Under the pieces are notes generated by a model. It had not been told where the DNA came from, made no database searches, and was given only the letters and a program-made list of their open reading frames with translations. From the NCBI RefSeq assembly GCF_000421265.1, contig NZ_ATWN01000008.1, positions 186,001-250,000 on the forward strand: a stretch of DNA of 64,000 nucleotides, given 5' to 3'. A program made the position numbers and the translations under genes. This DNA is from Thalassospira lucentensis MCCC 1A00383 = DSM 14000. Lineage in GTDB: Bacteria > Pseudomonadota > Alphaproteobacteria > Rhodospirillales > Thalassospiraceae. Below are positions 28,535 to 36,552 of the stretch, in pieces; the stretch's first letter is position 1, and the number at the start of each line of letters is the position of its first letter.

Positions 28535-28590
28535 CCAGTGTCGGTCATAGACACCGGTTGTTCAATAAAGCTATCCCGTTACGCGATAGC
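28535..28590 (-). promoter_or_regulatory. LysR-type binding site before fdsG
   Basis: GCTATC (28570-28575) and GATAGC (28585-28590) form an inverted repeat containing ATC-N9-GAT, the core recognised by LysR-type regulators (T-N11-A rule). A second imperfect repeat, CCAGTGTC/GACACCGG (28535-28557), lies closer to fdsG. Position between the LysR gene and its target fits an activator site; function is inferred. Confidence 0.6.
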
Positions 28591-28609
28591 GTAAACCTAT
28601 CAAGCAGTT

Positions 28610-29515
28610 TCAAATCGGTTTTTGGGCCGGTTCACGTTCCGAAAACAGTTTGGCTTCTTTCAAAAGGGCCGAAACCACGGGCGTTGCCGGTTCGCGTTTG
28701 ACGGTTATCAACCCGACAGTGTGGGTTGCGTCAGGTTCAATGATCGGCATGGATTTGACCCGATCACGCATTCCAAAACTTTCGACCATCTTTTCGGGCA
28801 TGATGCTGGCCCAATTTCCGGTCTGAACGTGGGTAAACAGCGCAATCATTGAATCACTTTCCAACGTCGCACTGACTTTGGCCCCGGCCGCATCAAGATG
28901 CTGATCAATGATCCGGCGGTTTTGCATATCGGGGGTCAACAAACACAGGGGTAGTTGGGCCGCTTCGCGCCATGTGATCGTCTTGCGATTGGAGAAATCA
29001 TCAATATTAGACGTCACCAGATGGTAGCGTTCCTGATAAAGCGGAATTGATGTCACCCGGCCCAGCGGTTCATTATCAATATAGGTAATCCCGGCATCGA
29101 TTTGCAGGTTATCAAGCAATGACTGAATTTCTGCGGAGGTCCGCGACAGCACCGCAAAGGTCACGTCAGGATGTTTTTCGCGAAACGGGGTGGTCAGTTC
29201 ATGAACCATCGAAAGGGCCGTCGGAATAACCGCAATCTGGACCTGCCCGGTCAGGCCAAACCGCATGGCGCGCATTTCATCGCGCATCGAACGCGTGCTG
29301 CCGACGATGTGACGCGCCCATTCAAGAACGCGTTCACCTTCGGGGGTTAGGCCCTGATACCGCGATCCGCGTTTCACCAGCACAACGCCAAGATGGTCTT
29401 CAAGCTGACGCAGTGCGCTGGAAAGGGTTGGTTGCGTGACACCGCACTGTTCGGCGGCATGGCCAAAATGTTGCTCGCGGGCGAGCACCATAAACATTTC
29501 GAGTTTATCGATCAT
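28610..29515 (-). CDS. LysR family regulator of the formate dehydrogenase operon
   Basis: A 301-residue LysR-type regulator. The N-terminal HTH (residues 1-60, beginning MIDKLEMFMVLAREQHFGHA with TQPTLSSALRQLEDHLG) precedes a substrate-binding effector domain (about 90-290). ATG 29515 gives the canonical LysR start; the longer ORF start at 29572 adds a non-conserved leader. It lies immediately upstream of fdsG on the same strand, where fds-linked LysR regulators (FdsR type) are commonly found, and is expected to sense formate availability. The effector is inferred. Confidence 0.85.
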   Translation of the reverse strand: MIDKLEMFMVLAREQHFGHAAEQCGVTQPTLSSALRQLEDHLGVVLVKRGSRYQGLTPEGERVLEWARHIVGSTRSMRDEMRAMRFGLTGQVQIAVIPTALSMVHELTTPFREKHPDVTFAVLSRTSAEIQSLLDNLQIDAGITYIDNEPLGRVTSIPLYQERYHLVTSNIDDFSNRKTITWREAAQLPLCLLTPDMQNRRIIDQHLDAAGAKVSATLESDSMIALFTHVQTGNWASIMPEKMVESFGMRDRVKSMPIIEPDATHTVGLITVKREPATPVVSALLKEAKLFSEREPAQKPI

Positions 29516-29621
29516 TTTGTATCCGGCACCGGTTGATGCGATGCGCTTTATGACATTAGGTGCTTCTGGCAATTAGACAGCTCAATTGGGCACCATTCAT
29601 ATCGGGGAATGTGTCCTTGCT

Positions 29622-29737
29622 GCAGGATAACCGATTGCCCCTACAGACCAAAAGGTTATTCCTGCAACAGGACGCGGGTTGGCCGACAGACAGAAGGCCA
29701 ACCCGGCGGAACCGACCACGGTGAGGTGGCCGGTTCC
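29622..29737. repeat. Three tandem inverted repeats between the OFA carrier and the LysR gene
   Basis: GCAGGATAACC (29622-29632) pairs with GGTTATTCCTGC (29654-29665, one bulge). GGGTTGGCC (29676-29684) pairs perfectly with GGCCAACCC (29696-29704). GGAACCGACCA (29708-29718) pairs with TGGCCGGTTCC (29727-29737, one mismatch). The last may terminate the carrier transcript; a T-run is lacking. Confidence 0.6.
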
Positions 29738-29747
29738 CGGGGCCTGT

Positions 29748-31475
29748 TTACGCGTTTGACGCGGCTTTCTGTCCCGATGGGTCTTGTGCCGTTTCCATGT
29801 AATGTTTGTCATGGATCGGACGGACCATTTTGTTGGCAATCAAGGCAATTACCAGCAAAGCCGCCATGGCATACATGGTGGTGTTATACAGGCTTGATGT
29901 TGGATCGACCGTTCCGGCCGGTGCGATTTCCATCAAACGACCAATGGTAACGGTTTTTGCCGCAACCAGTTGATCAAGCTGTTCAATACCTGCGCCAAAT
30001 TTGGCCTGGAAGGCTGCCGGGTCAATTTTGGACGCCAGATCCTTGATCGAACTGGTGACCGAGGTTTGACGCAACTGGGTAATCGCCAACGGACCAAGCA
30101 CACCAGCGGTACTCCAAGCGGTCAGAAGACGACCATGGATGCCACCGACATATTTGGTGCCAAAGATATCGGCAAGATAGGCCGGGATGGTTGCAAAGCC
30201 ACCACCATACATCGTGAAGATGATCATGGTCGCGCCGTAGAACATCACGAGATATGTGACAGCCGGATTGATGCTGACCTGCTCTGCAGAGAACGGGATC
30301 GACAGATAAAGGGCGATACCAAGAATGAAGAAGCAGTAATAGGTGTTCTTGCGCCCGATATAGTCCGACATCGATGCCCAGAAGAACCGGCCACACATGT
30401 TAAAGACCGAAATCATAAACACGTATGTCGCAGCAAAGGCCGAATTGACCACCAGCGGCAATGTCGTGCCAAAGATTTCAAACATCATGGTTTTGGCAAC
30501 GCCAATCACCCCGATGCCTGCGGTCACGTTAAAGCACAGAACAATCCACAAAAGATAGAATTGCGGCGTTTTAAGCGCTTGATCAATATGAACGTTTTTC
30601 TGCGTGATCATGCGTTTGGACGCGGTATCGGCGGTCGGTGGGGTCCAGCCTGCTGGCAACCAGCCTTCGCGCGGCACACGGTATGAGAAGGATGCAATGA
30701 TCATGACGATGAAATAGGCAACGCCAAGGGTAAAGAATGTCGCGGCTGCACCGGTATTACCGGTTCCAGCAACATAAACGCCTTCTTCAATTGGAACCGG
30801 GGCTGCTGCCACCTGCGCCGCGCCAGCAACAACGACTTCGACCATCTGGCCGCCGACTTCTGCCATGCGCTTGCCCCCTTCGGTAACAAGGTTCACAGCA
30901 CTTTCCGGGCCGAGATATTCCGGGACCTTATAGAAGACCGAAAGCAGGCTTTCCTTGATCGGGGTTGCGATCATCGCACCACCGCCAAAGCCCATAATGG
31001 CCATGCCGGTTGCCATACCGCGCCGATCCGGGAACCAACGGATCAGGGTTGAGACCGGCGATACATAGCCAAGGCCAAGCCCACAGCCGCCAATCACGCC
31101 ATAGCCAAGATAGACCAGCCATAGTTGGTGGGATGCAATGCCAAGCCCGCCAATAATAAAGCCCCCGCCCCAGCAGAATGCGGCAACAATGCCGACCATA
31201 CGGGGTCCAACTTCTTCAAGCCACTTGCCGCCAAAGGCAGCCGCAAGCCCCAGAAATACAATGGCAACAGAGAAAATCCAGACAACAGATTGCAAACCCC
31301 AGTCACCCGAACTTGCCGCAACCACGCCAAATTCCTTGATCAAAGGCGGGTTAAAGATGCTCCAAGCATAGACAGAACCGATGCAAAGATGGATCGCGAT
31401 GGATGCTGGTGGCACTTTCCAGCGGTTAAAATCATCGCCGGCGACGATGTGTTCTTTTTTTAGCCGATCAAACAT
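29748..31475 (-). CDS. OFA-family MFS carrier (oxalate/formate antiporter-like)
   Basis: A 575-residue major-facilitator carrier of the OFA family with about twelve helices. SVYAWSIFNPPLI near the N-terminus and GYGVIGGCGLGLGYVSPV, RWFPDRRGMATGMAIMGFG are OFA hallmarks. An insert of about 65 residues between helices in the first half, containing VEVVVAGAAQVAAAPVPIEE, makes it longer than OxlT (about 420). ATG 31475 follows GGGAGG; the longer ORF start at 31499 has none. Substrate is a monocarboxylate such as formate, oxalate or pyruvate. It neighbours the formate dehydrogenase operon but is controlled separately by a sigma-54 promoter. Confidence 0.82.
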   Translation of the reverse strand: MFDRLKKEHIVAGDDFNRWKVPPASIAIHLCIGSVYAWSIFNPPLIKEFGVVAASSGDWGLQSVVWIFSVAIVFLGLAAAFGGKWLEEVGPRMVGIVAAFCWGGGFIIGGLGIASHQLWLVYLGYGVIGGCGLGLGYVSPVSTLIRWFPDRRGMATGMAIMGFGGGAMIATPIKESLLSVFYKVPEYLGPESAVNLVTEGGKRMAEVGGQMVEVVVAGAAQVAAAPVPIEEGVYVAGTGNTGAAATFFTLGVAYFIVMIIASFSYRVPREGWLPAGWTPPTADTASKRMITQKNVHIDQALKTPQFYLLWIVLCFNVTAGIGVIGVAKTMMFEIFGTTLPLVVNSAFAATYVFMISVFNMCGRFFWASMSDYIGRKNTYYCFFILGIALYLSIPFSAEQVSINPAVTYLVMFYGATMIIFTMYGGGFATIPAYLADIFGTKYVGGIHGRLLTAWSTAGVLGPLAITQLRQTSVTSSIKDLASKIDPAAFQAKFGAGIEQLDQLVAAKTVTIGRLMEIAPAGTVDPTSSLYNTTMYAMAALLVIALIANKMVRPIHDKHYMETAQDPSGQKAASNA

Positions 31476-31574
31476 GAAATTATTTCCTCCCGGTATCATG
31501 TTTCATATGCCCAGACATGCTGGTCGGTGCGATGGTGCAGGGCAAAAACGGTTACACTCCGATTGGTGACCAAC

Positions 31575-31589
31575 GCAATCGCCATGCCA
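31575..31589 (-). promoter_or_regulatory. Sigma-54 (-24/-12) promoter of the OFA carrier
   Basis: Minus-strand TGGCAT-N5-TTGC with exactly 10 bp between the GG and GC dinucleotides matches the RpoN consensus TGGCAC-N5-TTGC. It places the transcript start near 31564, about 90 bp before the ATG at 31475. No equally good sigma-70 promoter is apparent to me. Confidence 0.8.
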
Positions 31590-31656
31590 TTACCCGTTTT
31601 GATTGATTTTCTGTCATTTTTGCACGGGGAACTGTCATGCTGCGATGCACGCGAAC

Positions 31657-31711
31657 GGACAAAATGTCCAAACATTCCAACTTGGAAAAACTCTAAACGG
31701 ACAAAATGTCC
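31657..31711 (-). promoter_or_regulatory. Twin palindromic upstream activator sites
   Basis: Two identical 13-bp palindromes GGACAAAATGTCC at 31657-31669 and 31699-31711, 42 bp apart (about four helical turns), with flanking AAC and A also shared. They sit about 95-150 bp upstream of the predicted sigma-54 start, the usual place for NtrC-family enhancer sites. The nearby NtrC-family regulator (34545-35975) is the natural candidate. Confidence 0.8.
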
Positions 31712-32023
31712 ACTCGCATTTGCAGCATTTCCGCCCAAAGCATGCGCTACGAGCTAGTGCTCAAAAATGAGCTCTTCGCACGATAAATCAGGGACATAAG
31801 AGAAGAACAAACCGGCCTTTCGACGGGACTAAGCCCCAAAAGTTTTGAGGTCAGGAGTTTTGCCTTCTTGGGGCTGCTCTGATATAACCGTGATTGTCTG
31901 AAACAGGTTAGGTTCGGTGCGGTTAGCCCGGCCCCCGCGACAGCGGGTCCTTCCGTTGCAAATTAACGGCCCAAGACTTTCAAGGTGTACGCAAGGTGCG
32001 TATGCCAACAGAAAGGATTGGAC

Positions 32024-32446
32024 ATGCAACAGCAGATTTCCGTCATAACCCTTGGCATAGCAGACCTCACGCGTTCACGTCGTTTCTATATCGACGGGTT
32101 TGGCTGGTCGCCTGTTTTTGAGAACAAAGAAATCATATTCTACCAAATGAATGGGTTTGTTCTGGGCACCTGGCTTGAAAAAGCCCTGATGAAGGACATG
32201 AACCGTCCTTCGGACGGATTGGCTTCGGCCCATGCATTGGCACACAATGTAGCCCGCAAGGAAGATGTAGAGCCCCTGATGCAACGATTGATCAATGCCG
32301 GTGGCAAGATGCTGCGACCGGCAGATACGCCCGTGCATGGTGGCTTTAGGGGATATGTCGCGGATCCAGACGGTCACGCATGGGAAATCGCATGGAATGC
32401 GGCGTGGACTATTGATGAACACGGCCATGTGACGTTTGGCCTTTAA
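32024..32446 (+). CDS. VOC (glyoxalase/bleomycin-resistance fold) family protein
   Basis: A 140-residue vicinal-oxygen-chelate protein: ISVITLGIADLTRSRRFYID opens the first beta-alpha-beta-beta-beta unit, and GYVADPDGHAWEIAWN near the C-terminus carries the metal-ligand-type Glu. ATG 32024 has AAAGGA upstream; the longer frame to 31985 is rejected. It is convergent with the sensor kinase gene. Its substrate is unknown: family members include glyoxalases, dioxygenases and antibiotic-binding proteins. Confidence 0.8.
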   Translation: MQQQISVITLGIADLTRSRRFYIDGFGWSPVFENKEIIFYQMNGFVLGTWLEKALMKDMNRPSDGLASAHALAHNVARKEDVEPLMQRLINAGGKMLRPADTPVHGGFRGYVADPDGHAWEIAWNAAWTIDEHGHVTFGL

Positions 32447-32538
32447 ACAGAGCCGCAAAACCACAACAGGTCCGCAATATCGCCGTGCATTTTTCCCGGA
32501 TACTTTCCGGGTCTGTTGTCAGGTATCCGCCGGTGACC

Positions 32539-34545
32539 TTAGTCCGCCTCGGGCAGCCACACGGTAAATGTGGTGCCTGTACCAGGTGCACTTTCAACGC
32601 GCATGTGACCGCCTTGGCGATCAATCAGTGTCTTGCTAATGGATAACCCAAGCCCGGTCCCTTCACGACGTTTGGTCGTATAGAACGGATCGAAAATCCG
32701 GTTCAATACGTCTGCATCCATGCCGGTTCCGGTATCGCGCACCGTGATCTGGATACCGGGCTTTCCGTTATGATCGACATCTTCGTCCGTCAGGGTCAGC
32801 ACCCCCTGTTCGGGCATGGCATGCAGGGCATTGACCATTAGATTGACCAGAACCTGTTGCAATTCGGTTCGGTTCATCAACACCAGCCGGGCGGCTGTGC
32901 TTTGGCGAGCCACATCAATATCGGCCTTGCCCAGAAGATGCTGAACAAGGGGCAGGCAATCATCAATCACCTCTCCGACGATATGTCGTTCGACATAGCC
33001 TGCATATTCCTCAGGCTTGGCAAACTGCAGAAGCTTGGTGACAATCAGGTTGATACGATTGACCTGCTCGTCAATCAATCGGAACTCGGTCGCGGCAATT
33101 TTGCCATGTTCGCCCATCAGATCGCGCAACACATCAAGATTACCTTGAAGGACAGCAACCGGATTGTTGATTTCATGCGCGACACCGGCGGTAATTTCAC
33201 CGATCGCGGCCAGCTTCTCAGACATGATCAACTGTTTGGTCGTACTTTCCAGTTGCCGGTTGGCTTCGCGAAGTTCACTGGTGCGCGCATCGACCCGTGC
33301 GTTGAGCTGATCATTCCAGGCGCGCAAACGTTTGTCGCGTTCCTGCACCTGATCCAGCAAATCATCAAGATGTTCTGCCACCAATGAAATTTCATCCTGC
33401 ACCTGATTAATCCCCGTACGCGCAGAAAAATCCCCGCTTTCAACCCGGTTAATGGTGTTGGTCATCCGTTCGAGTGGCTTGAAAATACCGCGCGCCCAGC
33501 GCAGGAAAATCGGAACAGACAGGGCCGCGACAAACAAAAACGCCCCGATGATGATCAGAAGGCTTTCATATTTGGTCTGGGCAAACGGGGCTTCAAGAAA
33601 CCCGACATACAGCATCCCGACCCGCTTGCCATAGCTATCCTTGATCGGCTCATAGGCCGAAATATACCAGTCATTGACGACAAAGGCCCGATCCAGCCAG
33701 ACTTTGCCATCTTCAAGTACGGTTTTGCGCACGATACTCGATACCCGCGTCCCCAACGCACGGCGCTCGGCAAACAGACGAACATTTGTGCTGACCCGTA
33801 CATCATCAAGGAAAAGGGTGGCCGTACCTTGACTGCCTTCGGGCAGGCTGCTTTGGCGATAGACAAGGTCGTTGATCGTATCGATAAAGCCCAAGTTCTG
33901 ATTGAGCAAAATACCACCGACCAGTGCCCCGTCCCTGCCGCTTGGCAAGCTGACGTGACTTGCCGAGTGAACCACCATGCCCCGCGTTTCGGCATTACGG
34001 GTAGTCGGCACTGCGTTGGGCGTCTCAACCAGATCAAGTTTTGCACGTGCGGCCAAATCCGGCGAAATCGCGGCAAGGTCGGCATTGCTGAAAATATCGA
34101 TACTGGTCGACGCCCCCCCGGCAAAGGCCGATGCAATCACCGGCCAGTGAACAGCGGCATCAGTATCTGGTCCTATCTTATCACCATCAATCAGATAGAG
34201 GAAATCAAGCCCAAGGTCCTCCTGATAGCTGACCAGCAAATCATGGACCGCATCCGGGTTACCCGACATCAAAACCGTGCGAAAGGCAACCGATTGCCCC
34301 AGCGACTGTATCTGTTCGCCGGTATTGTCGAGAATATGGGAGAAATATTGATGGGCAATTGTCAGATCACCACTGACCTTGGAGGTCAGCAGCGCATCAA
34401 ACTTTGAATTCCAGCGTACCATCATCACGCCAAGCAACAGTGGCAAGATGACCAGTGTTGGCAAAAGTGCGATCGCCAAAAGCTTAAAGCGAACCGATCT
34501 TGTGCGTTTTGGTCGCGGCAAAGCCGACCGGCCAAACAGCTTCAT
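32539..34545 (-). CDS. Membrane sensor histidine kinase (DctB/NtrB class)
   Basis: A 668-residue sensor kinase. A first membrane helix (about residues 22-43, LLAIALLPTLVILPLLLGV), a periplasmic Cache-like sensor (about 45-325), a second helix (LLIIIGAFLFVAALSVPIFL), HAMP, a coiled segment, then HisKA with phospho-acceptor His457 (AGVAHEINNP) and a HATPase with NLMVNALHAM, DTGTGM and GTGLGLSIS. Start ATG 34545 overlaps the regulator's stop (TGATG); the ORF extension to 34566 is less likely. The partner regulator is directly upstream. The probable input is a small carboxylate, by analogy with Cache kinases and from the adjacent OFA carrier promoter. Confidence 0.88.
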   Translation of the reverse strand: MKLFGRSALPRPKRTRSVRFKLLAIALLPTLVILPLLLGVMMVRWNSKFDALLTSKVSGDLTIAHQYFSHILDNTGEQIQSLGQSVAFRTVLMSGNPDAVHDLLVSYQEDLGLDFLYLIDGDKIGPDTDAAVHWPVIASAFAGGASTSIDIFSNADLAAISPDLAARAKLDLVETPNAVPTTRNAETRGMVVHSASHVSLPSGRDGALVGGILLNQNLGFIDTINDLVYRQSSLPEGSQGTATLFLDDVRVSTNVRLFAERRALGTRVSSIVRKTVLEDGKVWLDRAFVVNDWYISAYEPIKDSYGKRVGMLYVGFLEAPFAQTKYESLLIIIGAFLFVAALSVPIFLRWARGIFKPLERMTNTINRVESGDFSARTGINQVQDEISLVAEHLDDLLDQVQERDKRLRAWNDQLNARVDARTSELREANRQLESTTKQLIMSEKLAAIGEITAGVAHEINNPVAVLQGNLDVLRDLMGEHGKIAATEFRLIDEQVNRINLIVTKLLQFAKPEEYAGYVERHIVGEVIDDCLPLVQHLLGKADIDVARQSTAARLVLMNRTELQQVLVNLMVNALHAMPEQGVLTLTDEDVDHNGKPGIQITVRDTGTGMDADVLNRIFDPFYTTKRREGTGLGLSISKTLIDRQGGHMRVESAPGTGTTFTVWLPEAD

Positions 34546-35975
34546 CACAGATCCCAGCTGGCGCATTTACGATCAATCGTCTTGCGCGACACACCAAGAC
34601 GCCGCGACGCTTCATTGCGATTACCACCGGTTTTATGCAGCATCGCCAGAATGTGACGGCGTTCCATTTCATCAAGTGTCTCGTCGCCGTCCGCTTGTGA
34701 TCCCTGATCGGCGCGTTCGTCACGAAACTCATCGGGGAACCGCCCAAGGATGAGGGTTCGTTCGATCAGGTTGCGTAATTCACGCACATTTCCCGGCCAG
34801 CCATATCGGGTCAATCCAGCGCGAACCGCCCCATCCATGGGCACCTGACGCACACCAAGCTGCTTGGACAGCTTGCTCATAAACAGATTGGCAAGTTCAA
34901 GCACATCATCGCCGCGATCATGAAGCGGCGGCATTTCGATATGCATGACATTGATGCGGTAAAACAAATCGGCACGAAAACGGCCAGCTTCGACTTCTTC
35001 TTCCAAATCCGCATTGGTGGCGAAGACAAAGCGCAAATCGACCGGCGCTTCGCGTTCCGCCCCCACGGGGCGGATACGGCGGCTTTCGATGGCGCGCAAA
35101 AGTTTGCTTTGGGTGGCCAGTGACAGTTCACCGACTTCATCCAAAAACAGTGTCCCGCCCTGCGCATGCATGAAAAGCCCGTCACGGGCGGAGTGCGCGC
35201 CGGTAAAGGCACCTTTTACATGGCCAAACAATTCGGCCTCAATCATCTCGGACGGAATCGCGGCACAGTTAATCGGCACAAACGGTTTTTCCGCCCGATC
35301 CGATAATGCATGCAAGGAGCGCGCGGTGACTTCCTTGCCGGTACCGCTTTGCCCGGAAATCAGGATCGATGTTGGCAAGGGGGCAACACGGGCGATGGTT
35401 TCGCGGATTTCCTGAATTTGCGGGGAATAGCCGATCAGCTTATCACGCAGCAACACATGATCGGACGTTGCGCGCAATTCATGACGCAGCACATGGTTTT
35501 CACGGCGCAACCGCATGCGATCAAGACACCGCGCCACCGCGTTTAAAATCTGATTGGATCGAAATGGTTTCAGGACAAAATCAACAGCCCCCGCACGCAA
35601 CGCCTTAATCGCGGTATCAAGATCGGCATAGGCGGTCATCAGGATTGCGTCGGAGAAAAAGCCGATTTCGCGCTGCTCGGTCAGCCATTCGACCCCGCTC
35701 TTGCCCGGCATGATGTTATCAAGGATCACCACATCAAAATGATGCTGATCAAGCTTGGCAGAAGCTTCTTCGCAATCGGCGGCCTCTTCGACCATCTTCG
35801 CACGTGGTCCCAGAGTCCGCACCAGAAAATTGCGCATACCCGGTTCGTCATCGACAACTAGTATCGATGCCTTTTCCAGCCACGGACCAAATTCCGGTCC
35901 CGGGCCACCAAAATTATCATCATTCCCAACAGGCGGTTTCACGCCATTGGCCTCATCCAATGCGGTCGATCTCAT
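34545..35975 (-). CDS. NtrC-family sigma-54-dependent response regulator
   Basis: A 476-residue activator. Receiver domain at about 35-150 with phospho-acceptor Asp86 (VILDNIMP) and conserved Lys136; AAA+ domain with Walker A GQSGTGKE (208-215), the sigma-54-contacting GAFTGA loop (255-260), LFLDEVGEL and GWPGNVRELRN; Fis-type HTH at the C-terminus (GGNRNEASRRLGVSRKTI). GGAGGACC precedes the ATG. It is coupled to the kinase gene. The only sigma-54 promoter I see in the window is that of the OFA carrier 3 kb away, which has two palindromes of suitable size for a Fis-type dimer. Confidence 0.92.
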   Translation of the reverse strand: MRSTALDEANGVKPPVGNDDNFGGPGPEFGPWLEKASILVVDDEPGMRNFLVRTLGPRAKMVEEAADCEEASAKLDQHHFDVVILDNIMPGKSGVEWLTEQREIGFFSDAILMTAYADLDTAIKALRAGAVDFVLKPFRSNQILNAVARCLDRMRLRRENHVLRHELRATSDHVLLRDKLIGYSPQIQEIRETIARVAPLPTSILISGQSGTGKEVTARSLHALSDRAEKPFVPINCAAIPSEMIEAELFGHVKGAFTGAHSARDGLFMHAQGGTLFLDEVGELSLATQSKLLRAIESRRIRPVGAEREAPVDLRFVFATNADLEEEVEAGRFRADLFYRINVMHIEMPPLHDRGDDVLELANLFMSKLSKQLGVRQVPMDGAVRAGLTRYGWPGNVRELRNLIERTLILGRFPDEFRDERADQGSQADGDETLDEMERRHILAMLHKTGGNRNEASRRLGVSRKTIDRKCASWDL

Positions 35976-36100
35976 GATGGTCCTCCGCTGATACTTATTT
36001 TTGTTTTTTAAAAGCTTAGATCAGCAGCGCTGGAAAAGCAAAACCGTTGATGGCAACGATTGGGGTCCGACCAAAAACATCCGGGGTCCGCAAAACGCCA

Positions 36101-36125
36101 AAAGGGCAGCATGATGCTGCCCTTT
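36101..36125 (-). terminator. Terminator of the aminobenzoate/liv operon
   Basis: Near-perfect palindrome with arms AAAGGGCAGCAT/ATGCTGCCCTTT. On the minus strand it ends in CCCTTTT. It lies 32 bp beyond the ridA stop and closes the long leftward operon. Confidence 0.8.
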
Positions 36126-36156
36126 GCGATCTATCGTATGGCGTTCGACGTGCGGC

Positions 36157-36552
36157 TTACTTCGGGATCACTGCCGTTGCTTCGATCTCGATCATGGCTT
36201 CGTCTTCAACCAATGCACTGACCACCACCATGGTCATCGCTGGGAAATTCTTGCCAAGGACGCGGCGATAGGCTTGGCCAACTTCGCGCTGTTTGGCGAG
36301 ATATTCCTGTTTGTCGGTGACATACCATGTCAAACGCGTCAGATGTTCCGGACGCCCACCGCCAGCTTGCAGCACGTCACTAATATTGATCAGTGCCTGC
36401 TCCATCTGACCGACGAAATCCTTGGCAACGAAAACCTGATCAGCGTTCCAGCCAATCTGTCCTCCGATATACAACGTGGCACCTTCTGCCAACACACCGT
36501 TTGCGTATCCCTTGGGCTCTTTCCATCCATCTGGCTGAACGATTTTATGCAT
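36157..36552 (-). CDS. RidA family protein (enamine/imine deaminase)
   Basis: A 131-residue member of the RidA/YjgF/UK114 family, which hydrolyses reactive enamines and imines to ketones and ammonia. Family features include GYANGVLAEGATLYIGGQIGW, EQALINISDVLQAGGG and the LTRLTWYVTD segment. The usual C-terminal substrate-carboxylate Arg motif (R-x-x-V near residue 105) is not clearly present, suggesting a non-archetypal subgroup. It overlaps the thioesterase gene by 8 bp and is last in the operon. Because the aminobenzoyl-CoA pathway makes an enamine CoA-thioester, a pathway-specific deaminase role is plausible. Confidence 0.8.
   Translation of the reverse strand: MHKIVQPDGWKEPKGYANGVLAEGATLYIGGQIGWNADQVFVAKDFVGQMEQALINISDVLQAGGGRPEHLTRLTWYVTDKQEYLAKQREVGQAYRRVLGKNFPAMTMVVVSALVEDEAMIEIEATAVIPK

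Larger units (their letters stand above)
31476..32023. other. Intergenic region, OFA carrier / VOC gene
   Basis: 548 bp with no credible gene. Beyond the sigma-54 promoter and twin palindromes it contains an inverted repeat AGCCCCAA (31832-31839)/TTGGGGCT (31868-31875) and a short CCCGC/GCGGG hairpin at about 31934-31947, possibly leader structures for the rightward VOC gene. Confidence 0.5.

Noticed and set aside
31657..31711. The two GGACAAAATGTCC copies as the start of a CRISPR or tandem-repeat array
   Set aside because: Only two copies, 13 bp long, palindromic, and placed exactly where sigma-54 enhancer sites belong.
31829..32029. 66-codon minus-strand ORF upstream of the VOC gene
   Set aside because: It overlaps the VOC start and hairpin sequences, and its residues resemble no family.
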